A stretch of DNA of 64,000 bases from Platanthera guangdongensis (taxonomy: Eukaryota > Streptophyta > Magnoliopsida > Asparagales > Orchidaceae): the NCBI GenBank assembly GCA_039583875.1, contig CM077159.1:98879707-98943706 (forward strand). Reading direction: 5' to 3'. Below the pieces are notes generated by a model. The model was given only the letters and a program-made list of their open reading frames with translations, did not search any database and was not told where the DNA came from. The first letter of the stretch is position 1. Each line of letters opens with the position of its first letter. This document shows positions 1-11,030 of this stretch, piece after piece. Both the position numbers and the translations under genes were made by a program.

Positions 1-260
1 CAGAACAAGAATGGAGCAAGTATCAAAACACCAAGAATGCCATTTATCAGTAGCATAACAAGCAAGCTGGAAGATACTTGCTACCTCTGTACAGCCTAGC
101 AAGTACTTTCCAAAGCCTTATCATTATTTTGAAAGGCAAAAGGTCAAGGCTGAAGAGCTCAAGAAGAAAGAAGAAGACAGCTGAAGACACTGAAGCTAGT
201 GCACAAGCTAAAGTTCAGTCTGGAAAAGGAATAGTTATCAAGGAACATGATCAATCCTAA
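1..260 (+). pseudogene. 3' end of Sirevirus ORF3, element A (decayed)
   Basis: This stretch corresponds to the C-terminal end of the ORF3 proteins found complete at 19915-22205 and 47372-50008. The shared features are the nucleotide block coding for a lysine-rich tail (FPK..HYFERQK..AEELKKK) and the last residues GKGIVIKE-DQS before the TAA at 258-260. The frame is lost several times and a TAG interrupts the first 100 bases, so no functional protein is made. The rest of element A lies left of the window. The function of ORF3 is unknown. Confidence 0.8.
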
Positions 261-553
261 ATTAGATGGTCTAGGTTTTGGTTAATGTAAAATTTTTTGG
301 ACTAAATCATTGTTATTCTGAACATATATTAATAAAATTCCTTTGTTTAGTCTTAATTTGATATTGAATACTTAGAATCTTATGATGCATGTTCATTGTG
401 TTATAACATATTCTGTGATAATATTGTTACATGTAATGATTATTTTTGGTTACTCTTGTTCTTGAAATAAATGCTTACATCATAATCTTGATTTTATTAT
501 AGGTGATGTATATCATTCACTATGGGTTATGACTTCTCCAAATAGGGGGAGAT
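261..553 (+). other. 3' untranslated region and polypurine tract, element A
   Basis: AT-rich non-coding DNA between the ORF3 stop and the 3' LTR. The purine run AAATAGGGGGAGA at 540-552 directly precedes the LTR and is the plus-strand primer (PPT). The same sequence precedes the 3' LTRs at 22510 and 50271. Confidence 0.8.
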
Positions 554-689
554 TGTTGGGTACATTGGAAAATGTGTACCAGATTTGGAGAAGCCTCACC
601 TAACTCAATGATATTCATCAAGGTGTATTTGATGTTATTTTGAGTTTCATTGTGCAGGTTAAGGAGATGCAGAAAAAAAGTTTCTAAGT

Positions 690-1206
690 ATAAGTATCGA
701 CACTTGGGAAAGGTTGTGTTGACACTTGAGAAGAATTGTGTCGATGCTTGGGAAAGGCTGTGTCGACACTAGGGGCCAGATTGTGTCGACACACAGGGCT
801 TGTGTCGACACACAAAAAATTTGTCGACAACAACTGTGTCGATACCAGGATCCAGATTGTGTCGACACATAGGACTTGTGTCGACACACAGAAAATCTGC
901 CACAACAACTGTGTCGACACACAGGATTTATGTCGACACATTCCAGAACTCTATCGACAATAACTGTGTCGACACACAGGACTTGTGTCGACACACACCA
1001 GAATTCTGTCGACACCAACTTTGTCGAGACTAGAAGTTACTATGTCGATACACAGGACTTGTGTCTACCTATGCCACTGAAGATGTGTCAAGAAGTTAAA
1101 GAGAATTTGTGTCGACATTGTGAAAGCTGTGTTGACATTATCAAGAGTTGTGTCAACACATGGACTATTGTGTCGACACATTTGAAGTATTGTCTCGACA
1201 CTTTGC
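690..1206 (+). repeat. GTGTCGACAC palindrome array in U3 of element A
   Basis: Around 20 copies of the 10-bp palindrome GTGTCGACAC or one-base variants, spaced about 15-40 bp apart. Several variants are GTGTTGACAC or GTGTCAACAC, as expected from loss of the central CpG. The intervening bases are not conserved, so this is a motif array, not a satellite. Confidence 0.85.
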
Positions 1207-1346
1207 TGCTGAGTTGAAGTTTAATAAAGGATCAAGTATCATGACTGAAGACTTGACAGCTGTCATAACTGACAATGTTGTTGCATCTGTCAGAGCTGTC
1301 AGAAGGCCGTTAGGAACCGGATCAGCCAGTAACCTCGGATGAAGCC

Positions 1347-1355
1347 TATATAAAG
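1347..1355 (+). promoter_or_regulatory. TATA box of element A LTR
   Basis: TATATAAAG lies just downstream of the array and of a conserved stretch with repeated CTGTCAGA and CCGG-type motifs (about 1255-1332). The same arrangement recurs at 38285 and 51001. Confidence 0.65.
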
Positions 1356-2330
1356 ACATGTTCTATCAGCAGATAGATAGTGCTGGAAGTATCCAAGAGA
1401 AATGAAGAACTAAGAAGAAGAAGAGAAGTCTTCATCCAGAAATCAACAAGGGCAGATCCTGAACAAGTCTGCAAGAAGAATTTAGATTAAATTCTGAATT
1501 GAAGAAGGAAGCTGAATTGAGGATAATCTCCAACTTCAAGAAGATAAACCTTACTTTGTTCAGATTCAAGAATCTTTGAAGAAGCTAAGACTGGTAGATT
1601 CTAAAGTTGTCAGATCTATCAAGAACTGACCAAGAAACCTTCTACCCATTCTCTCTTTACTTGGGTGAAGGAATTATTCTTTTTACTATCAATATTTCTG
1701 TAGGATCTTTTACAGATCTGAGTGTAGGAGGGTTATCTCTCTGAATTGTAAGCCTAAAGCTATAAAGGCTGAGGTAGGATTAAGTGCCTGAGGTAGGAGA
1801 GTGTTCTCTCTGAGTTGTAGGACTTGTGGAAGAGGGTAAGGTAGGGCTTGATTGCCTGAGTTGTAGGCCTTGTGGAAGAGGCTGAGGTAGGGTTTGATTG
1901 CCTGAGTTGTAGGCCTGGGAAAAGGCTGAGATAGGGCTTAATTGCCTGAGTTGTAGGAGTGTGGACTCACTCTGAGGTAGGATTCTCTGGGAGGTTCTGA
2001 GTTGTAGGACTTGCTGAAGTCTGAGCTGTAGGGACCTTTCAAGGTTCTGAGTTATAAGATTTGCGGATCTGAGAAGAAAGAATGGAGTTATGCTAAATCT
2101 AGTACACTACTAGATAGGCGAACGGTGAAAGTGGATGTACCCATCACTTGGGGAACCACTATAAATCTTTATGCACTCTGTGATTGGCTGTGATTTTGTT
2201 TATACTGTGTTATGTTAATTGCTGAATATTCTGTGTTAGCAGTAAAAATATTGTCTACCTTAAAGAAAAAGAATTGAACCTATTCACGCCCCCTCTACGT
2301 GTTTAGGATATCTTGAAACCAATTCTTTCA

Positions 2331-3708
2331 CATTCTTATACACTCATCCAAATAATATGTAATAATTATCTAGGCTTTATTATGCCCTAAATGATTCTCT
2401 GGCCAAAAAAACATAATTTCTAATAAGATATAACATTTATTTTTTATTATCAAAAACTATGGTGCACTAGTTCACTTAACACATTAGGTACTAAGAGGAA
2501 ATGTCCAAATGATCCAAATAATTTCTCTAAATGATATTTAATTAACCTTGCCAGAGTTTCACATCATTCTAAGTTAATCTAACCATGGTTACTTCAAAAT
2601 CATCAAAAAGGGCAAGGTGGAGATTATAACTACAAGTACGAGCTACTGTTTTCTAATCATCCTATAATAAATTTCAGAGGTCAATAGAATTATAAAATCA
2701 CTTCTACCTTATTTATTCTTTAAGTTATATAGACCTAATTAATTTCCAAGTGATTAAAGTGGGATGTATATGTCCAAATATTACCAAATTCCATACTAGG
2801 GTATTCCACCATCCTAATATCACATGTACTAAACGCCAACTCCATACAAGGGCATATCACCCCATGTCCTTTACAAACCCCCTAAGTTCATCCTTAGGGT
2901 TTGAACTAGGGTTATAGGAAAATTCCACCCTAATCCACCACAAACTCCATGTGAGGGTGTTAAATGTCATAACAATTTAGTGTCCCAAGTTTCAATCTCT
3001 GTTGAGGTGATTTGGTCACTCAATACTACAAGGGGCATTTTACCCTAATTAACTCTTTTTGGCCTAAGCTGGGTTGACCAAATTCCATACCAATTCTTAT
3101 CCAAATTAAATGAAATTTTATACAGAGTCCTATATAAATCCAATGGACCACTCTCCGAAATTTGGGAGGGTAAGGAGGTAATTAGGCCCTTTAAATAATT
3201 CATAAATAGATTATTAAATTTCTTCAGAAACTTTAAGCAACTGTTTTCCAAAAATTCTCATTTTTGGATATGTTCTAGGAATAGGTAAGAATGGCCCCCA
3301 TAAAACATTTCAAGTCATTTGGATAGCTAGATTGATGGGGGTACACAAAACAATCTCTGATCTAACCTCGGTATAGACCTCACCAAAATGAGTGCTATGG
3401 TCTGAACTGAACTCTAAATTAGTTCAAACCAATTTTAAATTAAACTAGACTCTAAGGGCTACAACGTTCATGTAGACCACCTTTACTATAGAGGACCCTA
3501 AGTATTTTGAATAGTTAATTTAAAAACAGCCCAGTAATGGGACAAAAATTTAAATAACAGGAATTAATAAATTTAGATCCAGCACAGATATTAAAGCAGA
3601 TCGGGCGGCTCCTGCATTTCTTCTTCCTCCAGCCAACGACTGCGATTAGCCAGACCTGGAGCTCATCCAAGTTGATTTCCCAGCCACCCATCCACCTCCC
3701 TGGCCGGC
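2331..3708. other. Non-coding AT-rich sequence, unassigned
   Basis: No credible ORF and no LTR ends are visible. It forms one flank of the solo LTR at 3709-5670; removing that LTR joins it directly to 5676-6761. The composition resembles an old LTR or untranslated retroelement region, but I cannot assign a family. Confidence 0.4.
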
Positions 3709-5670
3709 TGTAACACCCCATCCGTCATATGATATATAACAGAAGGTCCAGCTGGAACCCGATGCCATATATCACGGATAGTCGGAAGGGTTACATAAGA
3801 ATATCAAAACCATTTAACTAAGACTACTCGCCCTACACAGAGCATTCTAGTGGAAGCTTTTAAATAGTTGGAAAGAACTCATAATTGAATAAACAACTAA
3901 CATGAATGTCCACAAACTACCACAGGAATGAAACAATGAATACACTGAAAGTACTTGGCCTTATGACCTTACAAGAGTTCACTTAACAAATAGTGTCTTA
4001 CATACATCGGCTCGCAGGCCGGCCACACATGATAAAAATAAAATACAACTTTTCGCTTTGGCCTTCGAGGGCCAGCTCAGCAGCATGGGCTTCAACCCGC
4101 TATTTGGTACTCGGCTCTGCAGTACCTGCAAGCAATATTCCACCGCACGGTGGCAAACAAAGTAACGGTCAGCCAAAGTCGACCAAATTATGACGACCCC
4201 GCATCTTATTCGGGACGGCGGTGCTCCTTCCCTGCATTTCATTAGCCCAGGTAATAATAACGTACAAACATACTATGCCATAGGTGTAGGCTCTCACGGC
4301 CCAAACACCCCGTGCACTCAGGGCACAGTAACGGTGAATCCGATCAATTCCGTGGCTTCACCATCATCCCCAAGATGGCAACATCGTGAGCATTTTAGCC
4401 TTTCTGACCAACGTCTAAGGCTCCCGACTATGCTAACGGGCAGTCCCTCTTTGGGTCTCTCGCATCGAACCATATATCCTAGGTCCGATTCCACTTGCCT
4501 ATTGCTCACACCACGTAGTTACCTTAAGATGTACACACGAGCCAAGCTTCTCTCGGATCCCGCATCAATACCAAACATCACATAACCCAGTTATGTACAA
4601 GGCCGGCTCCTCGGCCACCAAGTTAGCAGAACTACATTTCCGCTCAGTTTTTCGGGTGCGCCTTGGGGTTAATCCCCAAGGATCCCCGCTGCAATCTATT
4701 GCGTAGAAACCCAAAAACACGAAGCACGGAGTCTTCTCCGGCAAACCATACAAAATGCAATATCACCGATCCAGACCAACACGTCTGGGTAAGATTCACA
4801 CACAATGCCTATGTCCGTACTTCGATTCCGGAACTCTATATGCAACACAAGAGAGACTATTCCCGTCAACCCCAAGGAACACCGCACACTCGCGGAGGGG
4901 GTTTCCTTATGTAAAAGAAGGAGAGCTCCACATGATCAAGTAGAGAATCGTTACCTTGTAGTATGCTTTTGTGTCATGGAAAAACTATACATATAGAAGG
5001 CTTTGCAATGGAATTTCCTCCGCGGATCCGCACTCGGTTCTTGAATCGGTGCTCCGATGCTCCGCCGGTGGCCGGAAACCTCCCCTTTCTTCCTCCTTAC
5101 TCTCTCCTCTCTCAAACTTCTTATAAAGATAATGTTAAAGAGCAAATGAGGAATACAACCTCCATTCCCGACCTTAACAGAGTAGGAACACATCTTTACC
5201 ATCAGATCTTAATTAAAGAAAACGAACGGCTTAGATCTGCCCAAAAATACTCAAACATGGGCCAAATACGGCCTCACACACGGCGTGTCCCTGGCTGTGT
5301 GACTCGATCCAGACACGATCGTCGAGTACAAAAAGGATACGGGTCAAGGCATGCACATGTTTCAAACTGACACGCCCGTGTCGGTTTCCGATACGCCCGT
5401 ATCCCTGGGGCATGTTACCAGTAACCGTCATGATAACCGACATGACTCATGGGAACACGGGTGTTGACACGGGTATGCACACGCCCGAGTCATTTGACAT
5501 GCTCGTGTCACGCTGCCATGTTTCCTGCCGTGTCCTTCTCTGAACACAATCGGCCAACACAGAACCACATGGCCTTGGACAAGCCTGTGTCCCAGGTCAT
5601 GTACCCCTATACAGACACCAAAAAATCTCTTGGACATGACCAGTTCGATTACGATTTTTGTGGCGTTACA
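3709..5670 (-). mobile_element. Ty3/gypsy solo LTR (1962 bp), TSD CCGGC
   Basis: The plus strand reads TGTAACACCCC at 3709 and ends GGCGTTACA at 5670. The 5-bp duplication CCGGC flanks it exactly (3704-3708 and 5671-5675). Reverse-complement similarity to the plus-strand LTR at 24648-26947 sets the orientation to minus: matches include the terminal AACACCCC...ATATAACAG...GGTCC block, GGAGCACCGCCGTCCCG-like DNA near 4200, and TCTTCTCCGG near 4740. No PPT or PBS lies next to it, so it is a solo LTR left by LTR-LTR recombination. Confidence 0.9.
5270..5640 (-). repeat. ACACGCCCGTGT-type palindrome cluster in U3 of the gypsy solo LTR
   Basis: Many short inverted motifs built from ACACGG/CCGTGT, for example GACACGCCCGTGTC near 5370 and GATACGCCCGTAT near 5390. 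The position corresponds to the U3 array of the related LTRs at 24712-25350 and 43385-43990, but here it is more diverged. Confidence 0.7.
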
Positions 5671-5675
5671 CCGGC

Positions 5676-6761
5676 CACCACCGCCACCACATTCGTTGAG
5701 GTGGGGGCTATCGCCGGGCGGCGGTAAGGCCGCCGGAGGAGTGGATTCCGACGAACCCGAGGGGTTGAAAACCATGGAAATTTCTGAAAATCTTATCTCC
5801 AATCGGGCTCAATTGAGCCGATTTCTTTCCTAAATGATCTAAGGATCTAACCCACAAAGAGAGGAGTAGTGGAGGACCTTTAACCGGGCTTGTCAACGAG
5901 TGTGGTGGTGGTGCGCCATGGCCGGTGGTGGAGCTTGCGGGTGTTCTGCAACAACACTACCAAAGTGCACGGCTCCTTCAGGTAAAGTGTGGAAACGTGT
6001 CCTCTAACCTTGCAGAAGCTTTTAAAAGAGCCAAAAGGGGGAGGGGAAGGGTTAAGGGATGAATTCTCATTTTCACCATTAATGGTGAAATTTGGGTAAC
6101 TAAATTCCCAATGTTTTAAGCACCTTGATGATCTGAAAAATGTTGGAAACTCTTCCCCTACCCCTGAGGAGTTGAATCGAGCCATCAATGAGGGGATTTG
6201 TGGGTGTTTCACCTTCCATGCCATTATTGACCCTCTTTCTCTCTCCTCCTTATTGAAGAAATTGATTTCAGACACCTTGAGGCTGAAAAAAACCTCTGGT
6301 CTACTCCAACTGATGAGGGGAAGATGAATCAAGACTTTGGAATCAATTGGAGGGGGACTCTTGTTCTTCCATGGCCATTAATGGCTTTCTCTCTCTTCTT
6401 TCTCTCTCTTCCTTATGGGAGAAATTAAATTCAACCACTTTGGTGGCTGGCTATGATTATTCAACTCCTCATAACTGAGCGGGAATGTATCCATCAATTG
6501 GAGAGGATCTGGGTCTCCCTTGGCCATGAATACCATCTCTTTTCACTTTCTCTCTCCTCTATTAAAGAGAAAAATGGAGTTTTCTCTCTCCTAGTCACCA
6601 TGGCAGAATATGATGACCACTCCAGCCTATTGGCAACCCATTAGCTCATAATATTAGATAAAATAAAGTTAGCCCAAGTGGGAGAAATGAGATTGAGCTT
6701 GGGTTAGCCCATTTGAGCAAGTTTCACCTAATCTTAGGATAGAGTTGACCATGGTCAACAT
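5676..6761. other. Non-coding sequence, continuation of 2331-3708
   Basis: GC-rich CCGCCACC-like and CTCTCTCT-rich stretches without a defensible ORF. It abuts the minus-strand LTR end at 6762. It may be untranslated or LTR sequence of an older element, which I cannot name. Confidence 0.4.
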
Positions 6762-8315
6762 TGAAAGTGAGAGATAGATCTACTTTAACTCTAGAGGGAG
6801 GGTGAATAGAGTATTTTAAAACTTTAATTAATTTTTACAGCGGATTAAAATAATTCATAAGTATATGTATAAAGAGAGATGAAAACAAAAACAATCACAG
6901 CATACTGAAATAAATAATAGAGCAATCCGGACGTCACAAAAAATTTATAGTGGTTCCCCTAAAATTGGGTACCTACACTCTTCTACCACCCTGGTAGGAA
7001 TCCACTAACAGGTTTTTGATCAGGTGCCCTACCACCACAGGTTTTTGCTCAGGTGCCTTGTCACCACAAGATCTATTTTTTCAAGGGAGATCTCACAATC
7101 CTTTTGAGCTTTTGATAAGGTGCCCAAAAACCAAACTAAGTCTTTTGATCTGGAGACTTAACAACCAAAGGGGTTAACTTTTGAGGGGAGTTATAACCAT
7201 GTACACAGTTGGAAATGAAAAGTAATGTTGCCTTCTCTTTTTCAAATAACTGAGAAGACTTTAGTGGAAGATGTTGTCAAAGCTCCCCTTAAGATGAAAA
7301 ATGGTTCAGGAAGATGAGAGCTTTGCACAGGGTGTAGGCCTTGATGAAGATCTTCAAAAACTTCTAGGACTGGTGTTGTTGAGTTATCCTTTTGAAGTCT
7401 AAAGTAGAGACTGAAGAAGACTAAAGATCTGTATGTTGATGTTTTTCTTCAATTTCCTATAGATAGTAATCTGTTTCTCTGTAAAACTTATATCAGTCGT
7501 TGAGTAACAGATCTCTTATAATTCCCTTCCTTCTTGTTCTGGAGAGAAGAATTTTCTTTTTATATTCTGAAGAATTTCAGCCATTTGAAATTTGAATTCC
7601 TGAATTAATGCTGAAATCCTGGGAGTTGAACGGCTGGAATTTGTCTTAAATGTGTTTCCTCAACTATCTCAGTAGATAAGTCAAGTAATTATTCTGTGAA
7701 ATCCATAATTAATGTTGTCAAGCAACAACCATATTCTTGAGAATATAAGCATTAATTATCAGAGAATTATTGCCTTAGAATAATCCAAACTGAAATCAAA
7801 ATGAGAGAAAATGCCAAACTGATACTCAGAAATCGTCAAACTCGGAACAGATTTCGTCGACCTGAACTACAAGTTCGTCGACCTGAGAAATCATCTTCGT
7901 CGAGCTGAGCTCAGAGAAAGTTGATCATGAAAATAGACTGTCAGGGCTAAGCTCCAAGTTCGTCGACCTGAAAAGGAATGTCGTCGACCAGAGAACTTGA
8001 GGGAAGAGGGAAGATCGTCGACCTGAGCTCCAAGTTTGTCGAGCTCATCTCAGAGGAAAGACTCTGAGTTCGTTGATCTGCGATCGACTATCATCGAGCT
8101 GAGTTCAAAGAACTTCGATCTGATTCTCTGAACTCTTAAAGACTGCTATTCTTCTATGTCTGGATCTCTGATTTCTTCTGAGAGCTGGATCAATGTTTGT
8201 CTAACCTAGTCAGACTGACCTACACCTTAGAACTAACAATTTGACCCTAGGCTATACATGGAGGGTCAATAACCTAATAGTGAACCTAGCCCAAATCCAA
8301 ACTAGGGATCCAACA
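6762..8315 (-). mobile_element. Sirevirus-type 3' LTR of minus-strand element M1 (1554 bp)
   Basis: On the minus strand the LTR starts TGTTGGATCCC at 8315, preceded by the PPT AATAGGAGGAGAT, and ends CTCTCACTTTCA at 6762. It carries the Sirevirus LTR block GGGGAACCACTATAAAT (minus, about 6942-6960), the C-rich tail CTATTCACCCTCCCTCTAG, a TATA-like TATAAAAAG (minus, about 7555-7563) and a U3 motif array at 7845-8115. The family differs from elements 2 and 3. The 5' end of M1 is lost at about 11030. Confidence 0.85.
7845..8115 (-). repeat. TCGTCGACCTGA motif array in U3 of M1
   Basis: About ten copies of TCGTCGACC/TCGTCGAGC with the palindromic core GTCGAC or TCGA, spaced roughly 20-35 bp. The array lies in the U3 part of the minus-strand LTR, matching the position of the arrays in the other Sireviruses although the flanking motif is different. 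Confidence 0.75.
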
Positions 8316-8330
8316 ATCTCCTCCTATTTG
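8316..8330 (-). promoter_or_regulatory. Polypurine tract of M1
   Basis: Minus strand AAATAGGAGGAGAT directly before TGTTGGATCC. It is homologous to AAATAGGGGGAGAT of elements A, 2 and 3. Confidence 0.8.
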
Positions 8331-8457
8331 GGTGAGGTCACTATGAACAGCAGAAAAGAGAAAAATCACAAATCATAAAAAGATATCTGATAGAATTAAA
8401 ATTGTTCAGCAGATATTGACAGCAGTACCTTGTGAAGAATAAATAACAAATAACAGT

Positions 8458-8721
8458 TCAAATCAAAATATAAAAAAAATTCTTTTTTTTTGCTTTCTTA
8501 GAATCCTTCTTCTGTTCATCTAGAGCTGGACTGGTGAAGATGATTTCTCTTTTGGGATCTGCAGCTTGTTGTTTTGTCATTTTCATATCACTTGCTCCAA
8601 GGATTGTCACAGAAGCAGCTCTTGGAACCACTACTTCAGGATGTAATGATATATAAGCATCAACATTAAAAAGATTATGTACCTGATATTTGTCTAGCTC
8701 TTTCTTTGTGTAGGAGGACAT
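8458..8721 (-). CDS. Small terminal ORF of M1 (87 aa), function unknown
   Basis: ATG at 8721 opens 87 codons beginning MSSYTKKELDKYQVHNL and ending in a lysine-rich KKAKKKNFF tail. It starts ten bases after the TAG (8731-8733) of the larger broken ORF, and its stop lies about 130 bases before the PPT. The charged, lysine-rich tail is reminiscent of the ORF3 C-termini of elements 2 and 3, but I see no convincing alignment. It may be the frame-broken C-terminus of one ORF3 rather than a separate gene. I do not recognise a domain. Confidence 0.4.
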   Translation of the reverse strand: MSSYTKKELDKYQVHNLFNVDAYISLHPEVVVPRAASVTILGASDMKMTKQQAADPKREIIFTSPALDEQKKDSKKAKKKNFFYILI

Positions 8722-8730
8722 ATTAGTATA

Positions 8731-11030
8731 CTATGAGGTGTCCTGTCCTTCTTCCTTTGCTTTTCTGATTTGAGAAAGAGCTATTAATTCTGAATGATCA
8801 AGCGCATACCCAACTGCACAAAAATCCCGGACTATTAGAGAGGGCGCTACTTAATTTCTTAAATAAGTAGCAAAGCCCCACGAGTCAAGTGAAGGAATGT
8901 CAGACCCAACAATCCCCCGCCGGCGTTCAGCACAACCCGTCGGCTCAGAGGTGGAGTTACCACATGGCCCACCTGGATCAGAGGTGGGGTTACCACATGT
9001 CCACGGTTGCCTGACCCGCCGGACCCACACAGGTAGAAGGGAAAAATCAGGATTTAATAGCACCCCCCGGTCTTGAACCCGTGACCTCCTCTGATACCAA
9101 TTGAAGGATCAAGCGCATACCCAACTACACCAAAAGCTCAGACTGTTGGAGAGGGCGCTACTTAATTTCTTAAATAAGTAGCAAAGCGCCACGGGTCAAG
9201 TGAAGGAACGCCGGACCTAACAAATTCTTGAAATCTGGCTGTTCTAGAGTTGGGGTCCATTTCTGGATCACAAACTAGAGAAAGAGGCTTTTCTGGACTT
9301 GCTTTATCTGGTTGAGCATCTTCAGAAGTCTTCTGTTGTCTGCTGTGCTTTTGATATTGTTGTTTCCTACTGCTGCTGTTGGAACTATGCTTCTGTCTAC
9401 TACTGGATGGTTTGGTATGATGAGAAGATGTAGATTTCTGAATTTGAGTAACACTTCCTGAAGATCCTGCTGCAGGAGGAGGAGGAGGACCTCTCCTGAA
9501 TTTAGGAGGTGGAGAGTATCTCCTGCTCTTCTTCCTGGCTTTTAGCTCATTCTTGGAATATCTCATCCAGTTTGGGGTGTCTGGAGTGAGAGTAATATTA
9601 AGCAAGATATAATAAGGAATATCAGCAGATGGATTAGGCTTATGAACAACCTTGGCAGGAGCAGCCTTCTTCTTTGTCTTTCTTTTCTTAGTACTTGTAT
9701 TTTTAGAGTCATCTGACTCATTATCATCATCAGAAGAAGAATTTTATGGATTATCATAAAGAGCATCCAACTGCTTTAACAAATTATCTGAGATTCCCGG
9801 AACATGTGGATGTTCTTGACTTGCTGGCTCTGCAGAATTCTCTGTAGCAATCTGAACACTTTCTTCTTCTTCTTCCATATCTGCAAACATAATATCATCC
9901 AGATTGGGCATTGGACATTTACACCAGCCAAAAGTTGGTGGAGGGAAGGCCTTATGCTCAGGAGCTGGCTCATTATCATCTTCAACAGCTAAACTGTCTG
10001 GAATCACAGGAACTACAAAACTTTCCTTTAGTTGATCCACAACTACAGGACTTATTAGAGCAGTATAACATATAATAGTCTTAGAGTACTGAGTATCAAA
10101 ACTTGATAAAGCATATCTGTAAACTAAATTAAAAGAATTTAGTTAATAATCCAAATTAGCTATGAGATTTATAATAAAATCATCAATAGTGGTTATTTCA
10201 GCAACTGTATCATAAGTCACGTCAATATCTGAATCATCAACTATATTTATTATTTCAGTTGGAATGTCTGCCTCTGCTGAATCATCAATCATATCAGAAT
10301 CGGCTACTGTTGTTGCTACTGCTGGAGTTGGAGGAGGAACTAGAACTTCTTCATGGAACATCTTCCCCTGGCTGGTTTTAGAGGGTCCTGAAGCTAGGCC
10401 TCCAGAAGAAGGAACAGAGGAGAGAGCAGCAACTCTGATAGAGAGAGAAATGATGGAGGCAGAGAGAGGAGCAATAGATTTTGCTATTAATTGCTCCAGA
10501 GTTGGAGAAATGAAAGATAGAAGATCTTGGCAATGTCAGAGAAATTTAAGTATAAAGGTTCAGGAGTAGATATAGTGTAGGGTGTGTGATGACCACAGTT
10601 GGAACATACAGAGAAGGCATGGGAGAAATATGTATGTGTGTATTCAGGGAATGTGGAAGGAGGGTTTGATGGAATTTCAGTAGTGGAGGTAGGATTCGTG
10701 GTAGTGGGTGTTGAGATGGTTTCCTGAATAGGAGATGGAACTGGTGAATGGTGTGGAGATGGTGGAGGAGCAGATAGCAGATTGAAATTTGGCTGTGAGG
10801 ATGTGGATGGAATATCAGAAAGATGAGTTGGAAGTGGGGATGGATGTGGTGTAGATGGAATGTCCTCATGGATGATGATTGGAGAATGTGGAGGTGATGG
10901 TGGTGGAAGAGGTGAAGATGGTTGTTGTTGTTGATGTGGAGGTGGGGGTGAAGGAATTTTGGTGGATGGAAGTACTTATTCTGGAGGCAGTGGAGAGGCA
11001 ATTACTGCCCTGGTGTCCTCAGAAGTTCTG
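8731..11030 (-). pseudogene. ORF3-like region of M1, split by a TRIM
   Basis: Read on the minus strand this is a degraded coding region. A proline/serine-rich segment at about 10960-10560 includes CSNCGHH, perhaps a metal-binding remnant. Then come an acidic segment (10361-10143), a mixed segment with FGWCKCPMPNLDDIMF (10040-9744), and a basic Ser/Gln/Arg-rich segment (9605-9230). Across the TRIM excision site the reading frame continues to the TAG at 8731-8733. Its place next to PPT and LTR makes it the third ORF of a Sirevirus relative. No transmembrane or signal segment is visible. The right end at about 11030 is an abrupt junction with gypsy integrase. Confidence 0.5.
8791..9222 (-). mobile_element. 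TRIM retrotransposon (432 bp), complete, TSD AATTC
   Basis: Two 121-bp LTRs (9102-9222 and 8791-8911; about 12% different by eye) start TGTTRGGTC and end TTCA on the minus strand. The PBS TTGGTATCAGAG (9089-9100) follows the 5' LTR and a GGCGGGGGAT purine tract (8912-8921) precedes the 3' LTR. The perfect 5-bp duplication AATTC is at 8786-8790 and 9223-9227. The 190-bp interior has no ORF, so it is non-autonomous. It interrupts the M1 ORF3-like frame. Confidence 0.92.

Larger units (their letters stand above)
554..2330 (+). mobile_element. Sirevirus 3' LTR, element A (1777 bp)
   Basis: The LTR starts TGTTGGGTACATTGG right after the PPT and ends CCAATTCTTTCA, giving the TG...CA ends of a Ty1/copia LTR. 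Inside are, in order, a GTGTCGACAC-type array (690-1206), a TATA box (1347-1355), degenerate repeats around GAGTTGTAGGCC (about 1740-2060), the block GGGGAACCACTATAAAT near 2150-2166, and a C-rich end. The TATA type (TATATAAAG) and overall sequence place it with element 3 rather than element 2. The matching 5' end is outside the window, so its target duplication cannot be checked. Confidence 0.9.

Noticed and set aside
659..1217. Overlapping ORFs on both strands rich in Cys-Arg-His and Val-Ser-Thr (also 12070-12811, 22590-23237, 37756-38210, 50482-51007)
   Set aside because: They are translations of the GTGTCGACAC array; the palindrome gives stop-free frames on both strands (CRH/VST/VDT). No start context or conservation supports a protein.
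2331..3708. Host gene upstream region
   Set aside because: No ORF, exon or promoter pattern that I can defend; AT-rich, with features of old repeat DNA.
3979..5443. ORFs of 60-135 codons in the solo LTR
   Set aside because: They lie inside an LTR with exact ends and TSD, overlap on both strands, and do not match each other in the related LTRs.
8458..10361. Endogenous pararetrovirus coat-like region on the minus strand
   Set aside because: Acidic and basic ORFs in series suggested it, but the adjacent PPT, Sirevirus-type LTR and lack of any RT or movement protein fit a Sirevirus ORF3 better.
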